64,000 nt of DNA, from positions 12,462,001 to 12,526,000 of the forward strand of contig CP053154.1 of NCBI GenBank assembly GCA_014607495.2, written 5' to 3'. A program made the translations under genes and the position numbers. The DNA is from Carposina sasakii. Its lineage: Eukaryota > Arthropoda > Insecta > Lepidoptera > Carposinidae. Shown here piece after piece: positions 23,201-34,499 of this stretch (positions within the stretch are counted from its first letter, which is position 1; each line of letters begins with the position of its first letter). A model generated the notes under the pieces. It was not told the origin of the DNA and made no database searches. It saw only the letters and a program-made list of their open reading frames with translations.

Positions 23201-26200
23201 CCTAAACAGCCGGAAATGGAAGCTCTCTCATTCATAAGTATCAAAAACTGTACAATGTTTACAATTAGGTACCTTCCGCCGTGGTATACAAGGAATGTAA
23301 GGCGGTGTTCTTGAGTGGACGCGTATCGGGAATAAGCAGCGTAGGTCAAAATTGCAGGGATTATTAGCTTTGACACGAAGCCTTTTTTCATTTCCATTAG
23401 CCATATGACTAGGCAGCCCAGGATTGTAAGCTGGAAGTCGAGAGCCAGCTGGTGGGTTTGCGGGGCACACTGAAACACAAATTACTTCACTTTATCTTTT
23501 TTTTTTTACTAAGTATGTACTTAAATATTATTTCATTTACGCGAGGAAGGCACATTTCAATTATAGAAGAAAATATTTTGTTATATTTTATCTTATTTAG
23601 TAATCGCACTGGTCTTAGTTATTCAAATCAAATCTAAATCGTTTATTTGCACAAAAATCATACACTTGGTGTAGTAAACTCGCTGCCTTCCACATTAGGA
23701 TACCCTGTGCAGTGGAATTCAGCGTCTTCCTCTCATGTTAATAACAGTTTGTTACATTCATTTGTATACTATACTAACAAGTAAAATTACATACCTATAA
23801 CAAACACATGAACCTGGTATAGTTAATTGTTCTACTAAATTGTGCAATAGATTAAATTTAAGGGGAAAAATAACACACATTGTCAAGTTTTATAAATACA
23901 CACACCCTAACTAAAACTCAAGTGGCATAAAATAGTTTCAGTTACGTCATAGTTATGATCCAAAAGCCATCGTGAGACCTTAATTTTTGGAAGCACTATA
24001 AGTGAGCCTATATATGTTAATTTTCTGATTATTAATTTATTAATAAATACGAGTATAAGACAATAAGTTAAAACCAGTTGAATAAAATATTACGTGGCTC
24101 TCTTACAAATTGGATCCCCTTGGATTTTTAATACAAGGGAATTAAAAATGGTTTGTTTAGAAAGTCTTATCGTCAATTTTAAGACCCCATGGTTAGAAAA
24201 TAAAATTGCAACAGCACTAAATAAGAAAATACTTACAATATTATTCATAGAGAAATAGTTCTGTATATACAAGAGGTTCCACCAATACCCCTGTTTGCAG
24301 ACGTCAGCCATCTTGGAGACATATCCCCAAAGAGGGCCCGCCGAGACCTTGTCAGAGATATACGTGTAATAAAGCAGAACAGCTATCAAAGCCGGGGTCA
24401 ACCTGAAAAGCGAAATATTTTGCTGCAAAATTGCTATAGTATTAAATGTTGACTTTTTTTAAAATAATAAATAAGTATTCACAAACTTAACGATATATTA
24501 AAAGATTTTGGTCTTCTCTATGTTTTGTTCAATATATAAATTGTAAACTTAGTGAAAGAAACTTTCTTAAAATAGGGACATGATTTGAATATTTTTAAGA
24601 ATTTAAATGTACTATTTTAATGTTGTTGTAATGTAATGTTTTATTTCAATATAGAATTATGAAATACCGTACGTTATTTTTGCATTTGATCGTACTTGCA
24701 AAACCTCGTTAAGTACAATGCTTTAGATTTAGGTATATTCCAGACTATTTTGGAGTTTCCAACCACCGATATAGCTAAGTTAGTTTATATGTTTGTATTA
24801 GACAGTATTAAGAACAGAGATGAGAGCTGAGTCATCTTGTTAAAGGCACGATGGGGCTGGCATAACTACATTAAAGTAGTTTTAAGTCCCTAAATAATTC
24901 ACTATAGGTGCGCCCACCACCGGGCCCTACACCCTCCACTGACCCTCGGATATGATAAGTCATAACTGCGAAAACAGGCACTTGCACTAACTACAATTGC
25001 CACGAGAAACCAGACCCGAGCACCTAGCATGCAAGACAATACGATTGCACTATCCGAAATCAAAAACTAGATTAATAATCTACATATGTTTCACCAACAA
25101 CCGTGGCATCCTCAGGATTATAGAAATTAGTAAATTAGGAAACCACTTATTATTATGAAACTCTAAAACCCAACACAGAATTAACTACCCGCTACTAAGT
25201 ATTAAAAAATATATAAATAATTACTGGTTTGGGCGCACCCATAATGAATGTTTGAACTTCCGAATTGTAACACCTAATACAATTCCCTAAATAATATAAG
25301 AATTAAAAAACGTATTATATTTAGCGAAGGAGTCACCTTTCACCTATTTCACTACGAGTATCTAAAATGCACGATGCACTGAACAATAAAATTAACTACT
25401 ATGCGGCATCATTTACATGCGATTAAATAATAACATTTCGCCATTTTCCTAGCAAATTCAAAAAAATTACATTTAAATGTTGCTTAGATATTCTGCATTT
25501 TAAAAAAATCTGCTTTTTAGAATATAATTCATAATATTGTGGTAGTAACAGACTTTATGCCTACAACTTCGACATGAAAATAAATAAACATACAAACTAA
25601 TGAGTTATCTATATTAGTTTGTTTATGTTGTATGTTACAAAATTAAAAATGGATCTTCATTACCTTTAATACTTACTTCAGATATCTGGTTATAAGTTTT
25701 CTAGGAGCTCCCATGTTTTTTCCATGGTAGGATGACAATATACCGCTAAGCATCAGGAAACTGTCCGTAAAAATCCAAGAAGTCCTCAATATTGACCAAA
25801 TTGGCAGGCTTAGTATCTGAAAAGTTTTTATTGTACAATGTAGAATATTGTAAAAAAAAAATATGAATTCTAAAGTTTACACTAACGAAGCCAACGCTAG
25901 TTTCATATTTTGTTTCGCGAAAATATGCTAAAGTATTTTTAGAATAGTATAAAAAACGTAAAATTTTCTTATCGTAAAAAAATCGTTAAAACCTAAATTG
26001 AGAGGGAGACAGAGTTTAACAAGGAAAAGATACAGTTGTGGACAAACGTTTACTGAGAAAATACTAGCAATATCACTTACCTCTGTAAAATTAATTCTAT
26101 TGTAAAACGGTGTAGACGCCAAAGGTAGAAACTTGTGTGTTACAAGAATGACAAGACTGCCGATCGTCCTTAGCCCATGGATACAGGATATTTCACTATC

Positions 26201-29200
26201 AGATACCGGTACCAATAGCTGATTTGTCGTGTGAAACAATGAGAAAGAACTCAGTATGCCACCTGGAAATATATTAACTCAAATTATTATACTTGACAGG
26301 AATTTACCACATTAGGTGCAGATGAGTTGGTATAGTTTCGTCAGGTACTAATTGGATTTTCAAACCCCATTTTACCTCGTATGTATTGTAATATGGTATA
26401 TATATATATTATATGTGGAATTTGTAGTAAAAAAAAACGTATATAATTTGATATTTAGAACCACACCTGATTTATTTTCACTTTTCTCATCTGTAACTTC
26501 TCCGCTTTCTTTTTCTTCAGATTCCTTATTTGCATCATTTTCATCGGCATTTTCATTCTCACTTGATTCAGATTTTCTTCTAGCCATGTAATCTTGTACT
26601 GTTGCAACTATTACAAGTAATATGACAACACCGTATAAAGACCTATAAAATAGAAATTTTAAAAATTAACTATTACAACTCAAGATCATCTATTATAATT
26701 TATAAAGTTTATTGTTTGTCTTTTACTTTTAGTACCGTAAAAGCATTTCTTTGAGCGGTTATGAATTAGCTTTTATTAAACAATTTGCAGGATGTACTTA
26801 CAAAGTCAAAATAGTGGGTAAGTCGTCAAAATCGTCCCACCATTCAGTTTTGGGCACATGACAGTCCCTCGGATCGACTTTCACCTTCACAACCAGTCCC
26901 GAAGTGTGCTGGTAGTGCTTGATGGCATCCTTGAAGACTACCTCCACGTCTTCGGCCTCGCAAGCTGATGGTACGCAAATTCCCCATGATAAGGTGGAAA
27001 ATCGCGGCATGAAGTGATCTAGCTGAACAAAATTATTAAACTACTAATAACCAAACCACCGAACGCCATTGACAAGTAAGCACTGGTATTTTTTATATTG
27101 TTTCTAACTTGCTCCTATTTTATGAAGTGCATCATAACAAATTATAACTACACATTGCATGAATTCGAATTTACACGATGCTAAAGGATAGGACTTTTAC
27201 GCTACATGTTTTTATAGATCTAATTAGTTTCCTGTCATTTACTGCTATTTACCAAAGTGCAATTGTACGAGATAAAATGTATAACATGAAAAATATATAT
27301 GGAAATAGAAGATTAAGTTACCCAAAATACATTACTTAATCATAAATTACAATAGAAAGTGTTCAACTCACATCATCCAAACGACCTCGTATCATGTTCT
27401 TAGCCAGAACCTGGTTAACAACTGGTTCCAAATTCGGATCTTCAGCTTTAACCTCTAATTGAGCGAGACAATATTTTCCCTGGATCTTGACCACGCTGCC
27501 GGTTTCCAGCTGGACCCTAGCTCGGCTTTCCAGGCACTGGTCGAAGTCACCAAGCTGAATTCCATTACCACGGAGTATGCCCGAAGGGATTTTAGCGGTT
27601 GCATCAAGCACTGTAATGAAAAATTCCGGTGTTTTATTTTAGAGCACGCAATGCCTTTGGGAGTGTTCAGACGGGGTAACACGCGAAGTATGTGTCAAGG
27701 AAAAACACGCTGTTAGCATCTCGTAAAACAATTTGATGTGTTAAATGTTCTTTTGGGATTAAACGCTCCAATTGTATTGTATCATTTCAAACTGGAGTCA
27801 AGCTTGTTACTTTATCTACGTTCATACATACATAGATATATAAGGTCTATCCAAAATTAGTGATTATCTTTTGACACGAAACTAGGTAGGTAAAAAAACA
27901 TAATTAAAAAATCCAAAAAGCCGACTGCGTAAAAAAAGAACCAAACTAGGTATGTAATAATAAAAAAACTGAAAAGATGAAAACAAGCACTTAAATGTTC
28001 GGTGGTCTAGAATTCTATAATATTATTATGGTAATGAATACTATTGAACAAAATAAAATATTTTCTAATGATGTAACATAACAGCTGAACAGTCGGTATC
28101 CATTATCCGACAGCCTAGCTAACATTTCAAGCTAATTTTAAAATACACACGGATGTTTTTCCAAAATGGGGTGGCTAGAACTGCAATATTATTAAGGAGC
28201 TCCCACAGCCACCTTTAGGATAGATGCAAATTATCAGTGATAAGTTGGCCTTAGAATATGCCCGAGTTTCTTAGTCGACTCTTACGAAATGCACGGAATG
28301 AGATGCATCTGATGTATTCTAGTAAAGCTTCCTATACTTAAATTAAAAATTTTAAAAAACCCCCGACCCAAAAAAAGTACGCATTAATTATGACAAAAGG
28401 TTTCAAATGCTAAACCCTATAAAAAGCAAAAAAATAACTTTTAACACTACGTAAGAACCAACTAAAGCATGTCAGACTATTTACTCGGGACTTTGTGCCA
28501 CCTTTATGTCGGAGGCATAACCGCTAATTTTGAACTGCAAATGGTTATCTTGGCCTGCTGTTGACCGTACGTATGAAATTTTTGATTAAATTTTGTCGCG
28601 TCGCGGGACGGAAAGGAAGCTGTTTAACAATCCTCATGACAAACTGGCTCTTGGAGAATTGCACAGATTAAGAAACAATAAAGATTAAACTTTGATCATT
28701 CTAGATTTTCATCAAATATATAAATCGGTTTATCCGTTTCATTCCGGCATTCCAGGGTTTCATCCGCCACATCCCATTTCCAGCATCAGGTCCTCGTCAA
28801 TTAGAAACATGAAGAGAACCAGTCAAGACAAATTCAACGAGCCCAAACTCGATGGGTTTACTAAAAAGCAGTCCAGGGTTACGTCTCCTACCTTCGAGCC
28901 CTATCATCAGACCAGCTCAGAGGTTCCAGATTTCCAGCATCAGGTCCTCGTCAATTAGAAACATAAAGAAACTAGTTAAGACAAATCCAACGAGCCCAAA
29001 CTCGATGGGTTTACTAAAAAGCAGTCCAGGGTTACGTCTCCTATCTTCGAGCCCTAACAGCAGACCAGCTCAGTGGTTCCAGAAGACATTAGTGTTTCAA
29101 ATGTCAGATCCCACATATGCTTGCAAGCAAACTGAGCGTGTAACATTCCTATCACACCTAACAAACGACCTGATGACCTTGAAAACTTGAACTGATTTCC

Positions 29201-29341
29201 ACCAAACATAGCTAAGAACACTCTCGACTGATATACCTTTCAAACAAAAAAACCGCATTAAAATCGGATCATCCGTTTGGGAGCTACGATGCCACAGACA
29301 CACACACATTTACACACACACACACACACATACACACACAC

Positions 29342-29390
<49 letters not shown>

Positions 29391-32266
29391 CACACACACG
29401 CACACACACACACACACACACGCATCTTGAGAGACTTTTAGCATGTCTCAGATTTAATCTTTAATTGTTTTTATATACGAGTACAATATTGAATTTTGAT
29501 GATAAAAATTTTAGATCAATCTCAATCCCTAGTCATAAGTTCATAACTTATAATCGACCGTTAGCCACCCTCAATTAATTACATGTTCATCCTGGGATAG
29601 TTTACGATTTACCCAGTGAACATTTCTTTTCTGTATAAATATCTTGACAGTCCACATATTATGGTACTTGGTTATCCTGAGTTGACCACTAAAGAAACGC
29701 GCGAATCGGCACGACTAGGGTACCATCATATTTATTATTAAATTAAAATGGCTGAATTCTAGTCAATATTTTTAGTGGCTGGTAGTAGAAGTCAACACCC
29801 TGATTAATTTGAACTATAGCGTTATCTCGTTATACTCATAATACGTCAGAATTAACAGATTTTAGGTCTGACTCGGATTATTTATTGTTTTTTACTGCTA
29901 GCATCTGTTGTTGAAATCTCTGAAACGTTGCCAGAGTGCAAATAAATAGTGCCACTATATTGACCTAGCGTAGTTTTTCTTCGTCTTGTTAAATTCCTGC
30001 GTTTAATATTTTCGTAAATATAAACACGATAAAAACTTCACGTTATAACCATATCATTGCTATTACTAACCATGCTGGAAATAGTACTACAAAGTTCACG
30101 TACTTTTAGTACTAGCCAGCTGTCGTTTAGCCATGTCACACATGAATTAATAATGGTTTATTTGGGTTGTTACTCGTACATTTTTTGTTTAAACTTTTGC
30201 TACATCTTGGCTTATTTTATGGCATATGTTCTTGAACAAATTACATGATAAAAGTTATTTTCAGAACATTGACTTTGCCATTATCAGTCAGTTAAGACAA
30301 AGCTTCTATTAATTGATAAATAAGTATTATTTTTATGAAACCACATGTAATAAAAATCAGTTATAAAACACTTGTGTATATTATTTGACAGTACTTACAG
30401 ATCGTGGTCAAATACATTATGAGTATCGGAATATGTTAACAAGCCTACAAGTTTGGACTCTGGTCACTATTTTTCAGTACAAGTCTTTCATATTACCCGA
30501 CTACACTAGAAGAAGGGTTACTATAGATATTTTTATTTTATTGTATTTGATATCAAGCAATATGGAAAAATAAACTTACTGTTTAGGGCCCAAAGTTTCA
30601 CTCCACGTAGCTGCCTCAGCAGAATTTGTCCATGGCGCCGGCATTCCGGATTGTGTATGCGCGAAAAGTTTGGGGCGAATGTCGGAAAGAATGCGTAAAG
30701 GTCCTCAAATTCATTTTGCAATAAGTTTTTCCGATTCAACGCATCTGATACAGGTTTAAAATAGTTTTCCTGACTGTCATACTGCTCTTTTGATGATTTT
30801 TCTTTCTTCTCAGAGCTTTTTTCATGTGTTGAAGTAGAAGTTGGTTTAGCTTTTTCTTTTCTACTATTTCCTTTCGGAAGCTCCTTGGACTGTTCTTCTT
30901 TTTTCACAGTATCGATTACTATTTTCTTTTCAATTTTCTTGTCTTGGTTATCACGTTTTTCAAGTTTGTCTTGTGAATGTGCAGCTGGCTTATGATCTTG
31001 AGTTTCTTTAGATTTTGTTTTAGGATCTTTTCGTTTTACTTCAGGCAATGGTTTAATTTCTGTCTTTTCGTCGGTCTTTACTTTGGTGGTTGTTGAAATT
31101 TTGCTTTTTATTTCATCGCCTGATTTTTTAACTTCGACAACAACTGGTTTTGTTTTGTTTCTGGTAATTTTAGGTTCTAGGTCAATTCTTTTCTCTATGC
31201 CAGTGGTACCTTTTACGTGATCTTTCTTTATACTCGATAATTGATCATAAGTTTCTTGTTTGTTTTTTCTAGTATATTTTTCTTCAGATTTTGCCTGTAG
31301 TGGTTTGTCAGATGATTGCTTTACCGTATTTTTAGCACCAGATTTCTCTTTATCATCATCGTTATCATCATCATCATCGTCGTCATCATCATCATCGTCA
31401 TCATCATCGTCGTCGTCGTTATTATTTGTTGTAGTCTTTTCTGTTTTAACCTCTTTTGATGAAGGTTTTAATGAATATGTATTTACTTTTGGCTCCGGTT
31501 TAAATATAGTGACTGGTTTTGATATTTGTATCTTATTTTTGGATTGAATGTTTTTATTTAAGACTCGTTTACTGTGCTTATTTTGATTACTTTCATTGTC
31601 ATCATCGTCATTGTCGTCATCATCGGTATCGTCGTTATCATCGTCGTCATCATCATCATCATCATTATTTTTGTCACTATTTTTATACGGGGATTTATGT
31701 TTTTCTTTATTTTCCTTATTGTTTAGATCTCGCACAAGTTGGTTGATTATTTTAGGGTGGTTAGTAACTTTTTCATTTATATCATCGTCATCATCATCAT
31801 CATCGTCGTCATCCTCAAAGTCATCTAGATCATGACTACGCCCGATGCGTTCTTTGCTTACCTTTGTACTACCTTTGTCTATTGATTTGATAACGCGACT
31901 ATTTAATATTTTTCCTCCAATTCTTATATGTAAATCGTCGTCATCGTCGTCGTCGTCATCATAGTCTTCAGATTCATCATGGACTTGAACTCTTTTACTA
32001 ACTATTGGCTTCTTATCTCTTATTTGCTGCTGCTTCTCCCGTACTGCTTTCTTTAGCTCCTCGTAAGACCGTTTAGCACTATCAAGTTTATCACTAGAAA
32101 AATTTAGTTCATTCACTTCACAGTCTGTACATTTTGTTTGTCTTTTATAATGTTTAATGTCAGAACTTTTGGGTAAATCGCGTACACGGAATGCGGTTAT
32201 AACTGTGGCTAGGATCGGTACAAAAATTATAATTAGAGCGAGAGTCTTTCGTTGGTGCGCCATCAT
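19610..32266 (-). CDS. NRF6-like acyltransferase-3 membrane protein, complete 12-exon gene (gene B)
   Basis: Nose-resistant-to-fluoxetine-6-like protein. The family consists of multi-pass membrane proteins with an extracellular NRF domain and an acyltransferase-3 domain; in C. elegans they act in lipid and drug transport, but the substrate is unknown here. Twelve exons on the minus strand join in phase: 32266-30580, 27610-27372, 27022-26802, 26642-26467, 26262-26081, 25816-25677, 24402-24237, 23469-23273, 23057-22937, 22274-22085, 21117-20975, 20215-19610. They total 4068 bases, giving 1355 residues plus stop. In order: signal peptide (about 1-26), charged ectodomain with poly-Asp blocks, six-cysteine NRF domain (about 540-700), first membrane segment (about 717-735), acyltransferase-3 membrane region (about 785-1185), acidic tail. 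An in-frame stop lies upstream of the start Met. The long Asp-rich ectodomain is unusual for the family. Family assignment is strong; function in this animal is inferred. Confidence 0.93.
20290..20360 (-). mobile_element. RTE-like LINE 3' tail fragment in gene B intron 11
   Basis: Plus-strand CATCATCTTCCTGCCCTTAT, then TTATGGGGTCGGCGCAATAT; similar to 48905-48965 and 12060-12110. Confidence 0.5.
20975..21117 (-). CDS. Gene B exon 11 (final conserved acyltransferase-3 block)
   Basis: The acceptor is TTGTATTACAG and the donor GTAAGT, phase 0. It encodes LLNNIFTSTPVLVISRLSYA and then VYLIQFLVYF. Relatives usually have YLVH or YLIH at this point; here the His is replaced by Gln. Confidence 0.9.
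21270..21653. mobile_element. MITE family 1, copy in gene B intron 10
   Basis: The most complete copy: TACAGGATGTTTTTTCGTTG to AAAATCATCCTGTA, TA-flanked. Confidence 0.85.
21936..22052 (+). repeat. Dispersed 120-bp repeat, copy 2 in gene B intron 10
   Basis: Second copy of the block at 19144-19261; ends about 32 bases from the donor of exon 10. Confidence 0.6.
22085..22274 (-). CDS. Gene B exon 10 (acyltransferase-3)
   Basis: The acceptor is TTATTTTCAG and the donor GTGAGT, phase 1. It encodes two membrane segments (ILLWILISLLAGFTMWM, then a helix near NVALALFIYLVH) and the HTGSWG turn that precedes the last conserved block. Confidence 0.92.
22937..23057 (-). CDS. Gene B exon 9 (acyltransferase-3)
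   Basis: The acceptor TTTAACTATTTCAG was chosen over two weaker AGs further in because it has a pyrimidine tract and keeps frame. The donor is GTATGT, phase 0. It encodes HRSSPYLIGVYLGLKL, the very conserved R-x-x-PY-x-x-G motif of the family. Confidence 0.88.
23273..23469 (-). CDS. Gene B exon 8 (acyltransferase-3)
   Basis: The acceptor is GTGTTTCAG and the donor GTACCT, phase 2. It starts CAPQTHQLALDFQ, equivalent to the family's C-x-P-x-x-x-x-L-x-x-D-x-Q motif before a membrane helix. A second helix (LIIPAILTYAAYS) follows. The conserved Asp-x-Gln pair is kept. Confidence 0.9.
24237..24402 (-). CDS. Gene B exon 7 (acyltransferase-3)
   Basis: The acceptor is CGCTTTTCAG and the donor GTAAGT, phase 0. 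It encodes LTPALIAVLLYYTYI, a membrane helix preceded by the RYLK sequence of exon 6. It then gives CKQGYWWNLLYIQNYF, the conserved C-x-x-x-WW-x-NLLYIQN loop of NRF6-like proteins. Confidence 0.92.
25677..25816 (-). CDS. Gene B exon 6 (acyltransferase-3)
   Basis: The acceptor is AACTTTTCAG and the donor GTAAGT, phase 2. It encodes TDSFLMLSGILSSY, matching the family's D-x-F-x-x-x-SG motif, then a basic loop ending RYLK. No ATG opens this exon; it was found from splice sites and the family motif. Confidence 0.9.
26081..26262 (-). CDS. Gene B exon 5 (start of acyltransferase-3 domain)
   Basis: The acceptor is TATTTCCAG and the donor GTAAGT, phase 0. It encodes CIHGLRTIGSLVILVTHK, the first helix of the acyltransferase-3 domain, with the family's Gly-Leu-Arg and a His at the helix end thought to be functional. 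Confidence 0.92.
26467..26642 (-). CDS. Gene B exon 4 (first membrane segment and acidic loop)
   Basis: The acceptor is TTTTATAG. The exon gives LYGVVILLVIVATVQDY, the membrane segment that follows the NRF domain in this family, then a very Glu/Asn/Lys-rich loop of about 40 residues. The donor GTGTGG is weak, but it is the one that keeps frame with exon 5, so this border is less certain than the others. Confidence 0.85.
26802..27022 (-). CDS. Gene B exon 3 (end of NRF domain)
   Basis: The acceptor is TTTTGTTCAG and the donor GTAAGT, leaving phase 2. It encodes PRFSTLSWGICVPSACEAED, the most recognisable NRF signature, then a third cysteine in RDC. These are conserved cysteines four to six, expected to form disulfides outside the cell. 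Confidence 0.93.
27372..27610 (-). CDS. Gene B exon 2 (NRF domain)
   Basis: The acceptor is TTCATTACAG and the donor GTGAGT. The first two bases complete a Met codon split by intron 1, giving WALN-M-LDATAKIPSG. It carries the typical NRF blocks GDFDQC and GKYCLAQL, which hold the second and third conserved cysteines. It aligns directly with gene C exon 2, including the split Met codon. Confidence 0.93.
28152..28325 (+). repeat. Interspersed repeat R5
   Basis: GGGGTGGCTAGAACTGCA, CCCACAGCCACCTTTAGGAT, TATGCCCGAGTTTCTTAGTC. The same ordered blocks occur at 42793, 34055/34350, 41447, and inverted at 55355, 16085 and 13535. Probably a SINE-like nonautonomous element. Confidence 0.6.
28777..29083 (+). 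repeat. 154-bp tandem duplication
   Basis: Two head-to-tail copies, each starting TTTCCAGCATCAGGTCCTCG. The second copy has a few substitutions and short indels. Lies inside a longer lepidopteran repeat that ends in the CA microsatellite. Confidence 0.8.
29287..29421 (+). repeat. (CA)n microsatellite
   Basis: Interrupted (CA)n of about 135 bases following GGGAGCTACGATGCCACAGA, the end of a common lepidopteran repeat. Confidence 0.95.
30580..32266 (-). CDS. Gene B exon 1: signal peptide, poly-Asp ectodomain, start of NRF domain
   Basis: Encodes residues 1-562 plus one base. A hydrophobic stretch at residues 9-25 looks like a signal peptide. A CxxC pair lies at residues 46-49. Aspartate blocks lie at about 101-111, 148-162, 201-223 and 284-307, separated by Lys- and Ser-rich spacers, followed by a Lys/Glu-rich region to about 510. 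The exon closes with the NRF opening (PEC, then LWALN). The donor is A|GTAAGT in phase 1. The two Met codons at 32266 and 32263 are adjacent, and an in-frame TGA at 32284-32282 blocks any earlier start. Confidence 0.93.
31362..31427 (-). repeat. GAT/GAC codon repeat in gene B exon 1
   Basis: Encodes the longest Asp block. The codons mix GAT and GAC, so it is not a pure trinucleotide microsatellite. Similar shorter blocks lie near 31600-31670, 31780-31815 and 31935-31965. Confidence 0.9.
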
Positions 32267-32300
32267 GGACGCGTGAGTCTCTCACGCCGCCATGTTCCCA

Positions 32301-32339
32301 GACTGAGCCGAGAGCCGCGTCTTAACCCTGACATTTATA
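32301..32339 (-). promoter_or_regulatory. Possible core promoter of gene B (TATA and initiator)
   Basis: On the minus strand TATAAA occupies 32339-32334, and an arthropod initiator-like TCAGTC starts at 32306, giving a likely start near 32304. The 35-base spacing is slightly long but plausible. It would give a 5' UTR of about 38 bases containing a three-codon upstream frame. Confidence 0.4.
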
Positions 32340-34050
32340 TGTATCACACACTAAACATGCAGGTTCATTGATAAATACCAAATTTCGGCCAATGTTAGTT
32401 CAGTTTCAGAAAAATTTAGTGGGATAAGGTGCGTTTGTGAGCAGGAGTTAATTCTAGTGTAGTAACTCGAGGGCAAAACTGTGGCATAGTTCCAAGAGTG
32501 GGGTAAAAATAGCTACGCGCGATTGTCCGCCCCGAGCCGATCTGACTGAGTTGCGATGGATCGACTTCATCGGGACAGATCTACTTTACATTGTCCCATT
32601 TAATTAATTAGGTTTAGGTCCCTTGGTATTGATGGTATATAGATAGATCTAATAGTAACTACATTTGGTAATAGATGCTGATGATATTCTGTAAATATAT
32701 GGTGTTTCATAGATTGTGTCATGCGGCATTCAACTCATGTTTTAACTTAGATTAAACTAATCATAAGATCATTATCTTGTGTTACCTACACATTTACTTT
32801 GTAAATATCTTTGTGCCTGGATGGTAGGTATAACTTTATTGTTCAATTCGATCCCCAATTTCCTTTTAGGCTATTACTACTTAATAAACTAATATGTACA
32901 GAATCAATGGTGAACAACCAGACCAGAGTCCGTATTTAGCTTACCAAAAAATCCAGACTCTTTCAAATCTCATGGACCAACGTTGTGCTAACCACTTTGA
33001 CATTGGCTTACAAGAGGCTTGCAATCAAAGGATATACTTACTCTCTGACGAGAGCTAGCAATGTGTAACTAACCGCCAATTTCTATAATTGATCTTAAGA
33101 GATTTTTTGCATATCTCAGATTTAATCTTCAATTGTTTTCATACAAAATTTCAAATTAGGTATAAAAGAACCCGATATTCTTTTTGATCTATATAAATTT
33201 AAAATTTGATGTATAGAAATTGACCGTAAATGTGTGTTACATTACTTTTTTCGTAGGCGTTCGAAGTTGGAGCAGTGCGGTATTGCTAGATGGTGCATTT
33301 GAGTGCTCTTCGCGTACGAATCCGTGAAGAAAAAAATTTATGAGCGCAACTGTTTTATTATTTAAATACGTATGTTTCACTTTACTTCAGAGAGTGTAAC
33401 TTTACTTGTGACGGGTCTAGATGTCATACATAAACTATTTCGTTACTATTACTTCGGAGTCACTAGTTTTTTTATCGGTACTTTTTTATTTAACTATCCA
33501 AAGCCAGCTGTAATAAATTATGGACCTGAAAAATACACGTCTAAAATTATTCATGCTTTATCGACGATAGTAAATTACTATGAAGAATAGACTGACAATT
33601 GAACATAGGATGAGAAGTGGATGTGTCATTGCACACTATTACTATTGGCATAGCGGCTGTACACCCCATCATGTACTTACAAGATATGAGTTAATTCAAC
33701 AGACTTTTCGCTACAATGTTTGTCTACTTTCGCTAGCATCCTGTATAAACTTTGCGAACTCCTTAACAAATTACTCAACAAATACAAAGATACATCAATT
33801 TCTCTATTCTCTTCTCATAAAAAACTCTAAACGTCCTGAAAATTGCGTACCTACTTACTGCTAATTAGAATCACATACAAGGCCAAAATGTCGTAACCGT
33901 GTGCATCCAATGTCAGAACACAATCGGTGACCCATCGCCTACGAGCCAGGGGTCAGAGAGAAGCTCATATTGTATGCAACATTCGTAAAAACTCAAGTAG
34001 ACATTGTGGCATAGTGATAGATAGATAACACAGGTCATTGATAGGATTAC
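32340..34050. other. Upstream region of gene B
   Basis: AT-rich with no recognised gene. Near 33230-33330 there is unique-looking sequence of mixed composition. Two small open frames at 33372-33864 lack any family feature. Confidence 0.5.
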
Positions 34051-34107
34051 ATAATAACCGCAAGATCGTAAAAGAGATCCCACAGCCACGTTTAACATAG
34101 CTAGAAA

Positions 34108-34350
34108 TATAAATAAATAAATATTCACACACTACACAACACATTAACCTAGTGCCACACTAAGATCCCTAAGGTCTTGTGTCGTGGGTACTAAGCAACG
34201 GTATATAAATACATAGATTAGTATAGAAACATCCATAACTCGGAAACAAACATTGATATTCATCATATCAATGTTTGCACCTACCGGGATTCGAACCCAG
34301 GACCTATGGCGTCGTAGGCAGGGTCACTACCTACTAGACCAGTCGGCCGT
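34108..34350 (-). mobile_element. tRNA-derived SINE, inserted in repeat R5
   Basis: Reverse complement of 2554-2788 with high identity, including B box and body; the tail is at the left end (34108-34140). R5 sequence resumes on the right with AGCTGGGACAGATGTA. Confidence 0.8.
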
Positions 34351-34499
34351 CAAAGCTGGGACAGATGTACTTAAATGATCTATGACTGTGAAGTTGATTT
34401 CGTATCTCCTGAGATCATGCCTGAGTTCCTTAGTCAACTTTTACGACTAAAATATTAATATATGTAATAATGAATTTTTTTTTTAATAAAAAAAATGTT

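Larger units (their letters stand above)
27611..30579 (-). other. Gene B intron 1 (3.0 kb)
   Basis: The longest intron of gene B. It holds a (CA)n microsatellite, a 154-base tandem duplication, one copy of an interspersed repeat (28152-28325) and common lepidopteran repeat sequence. No exon is visible. Confidence 0.75.

Noticed and set aside
28692..29190. Open frames of 88 and 112 codons with internal repeats
   Set aside because: They come from a 154-base tandem duplication, which is not a multiple of three, so the reading frame is not kept between copies.
29287..29421. CRISPR-like or functional repeat array
   Set aside because: It is a plain (CA)n microsatellite without spacers.
31260..31835. 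Plus-strand open frames encoding long serine and histidine runs
   Set aside because: They are the antisense of the gene B Asp-codon repeats, with no start context, signal or splice support.
33372..33864. Two adjacent open frames upstream of gene B
   Set aside because: No recognisable domain, different frames, and composition as in flanking noncoding DNA.
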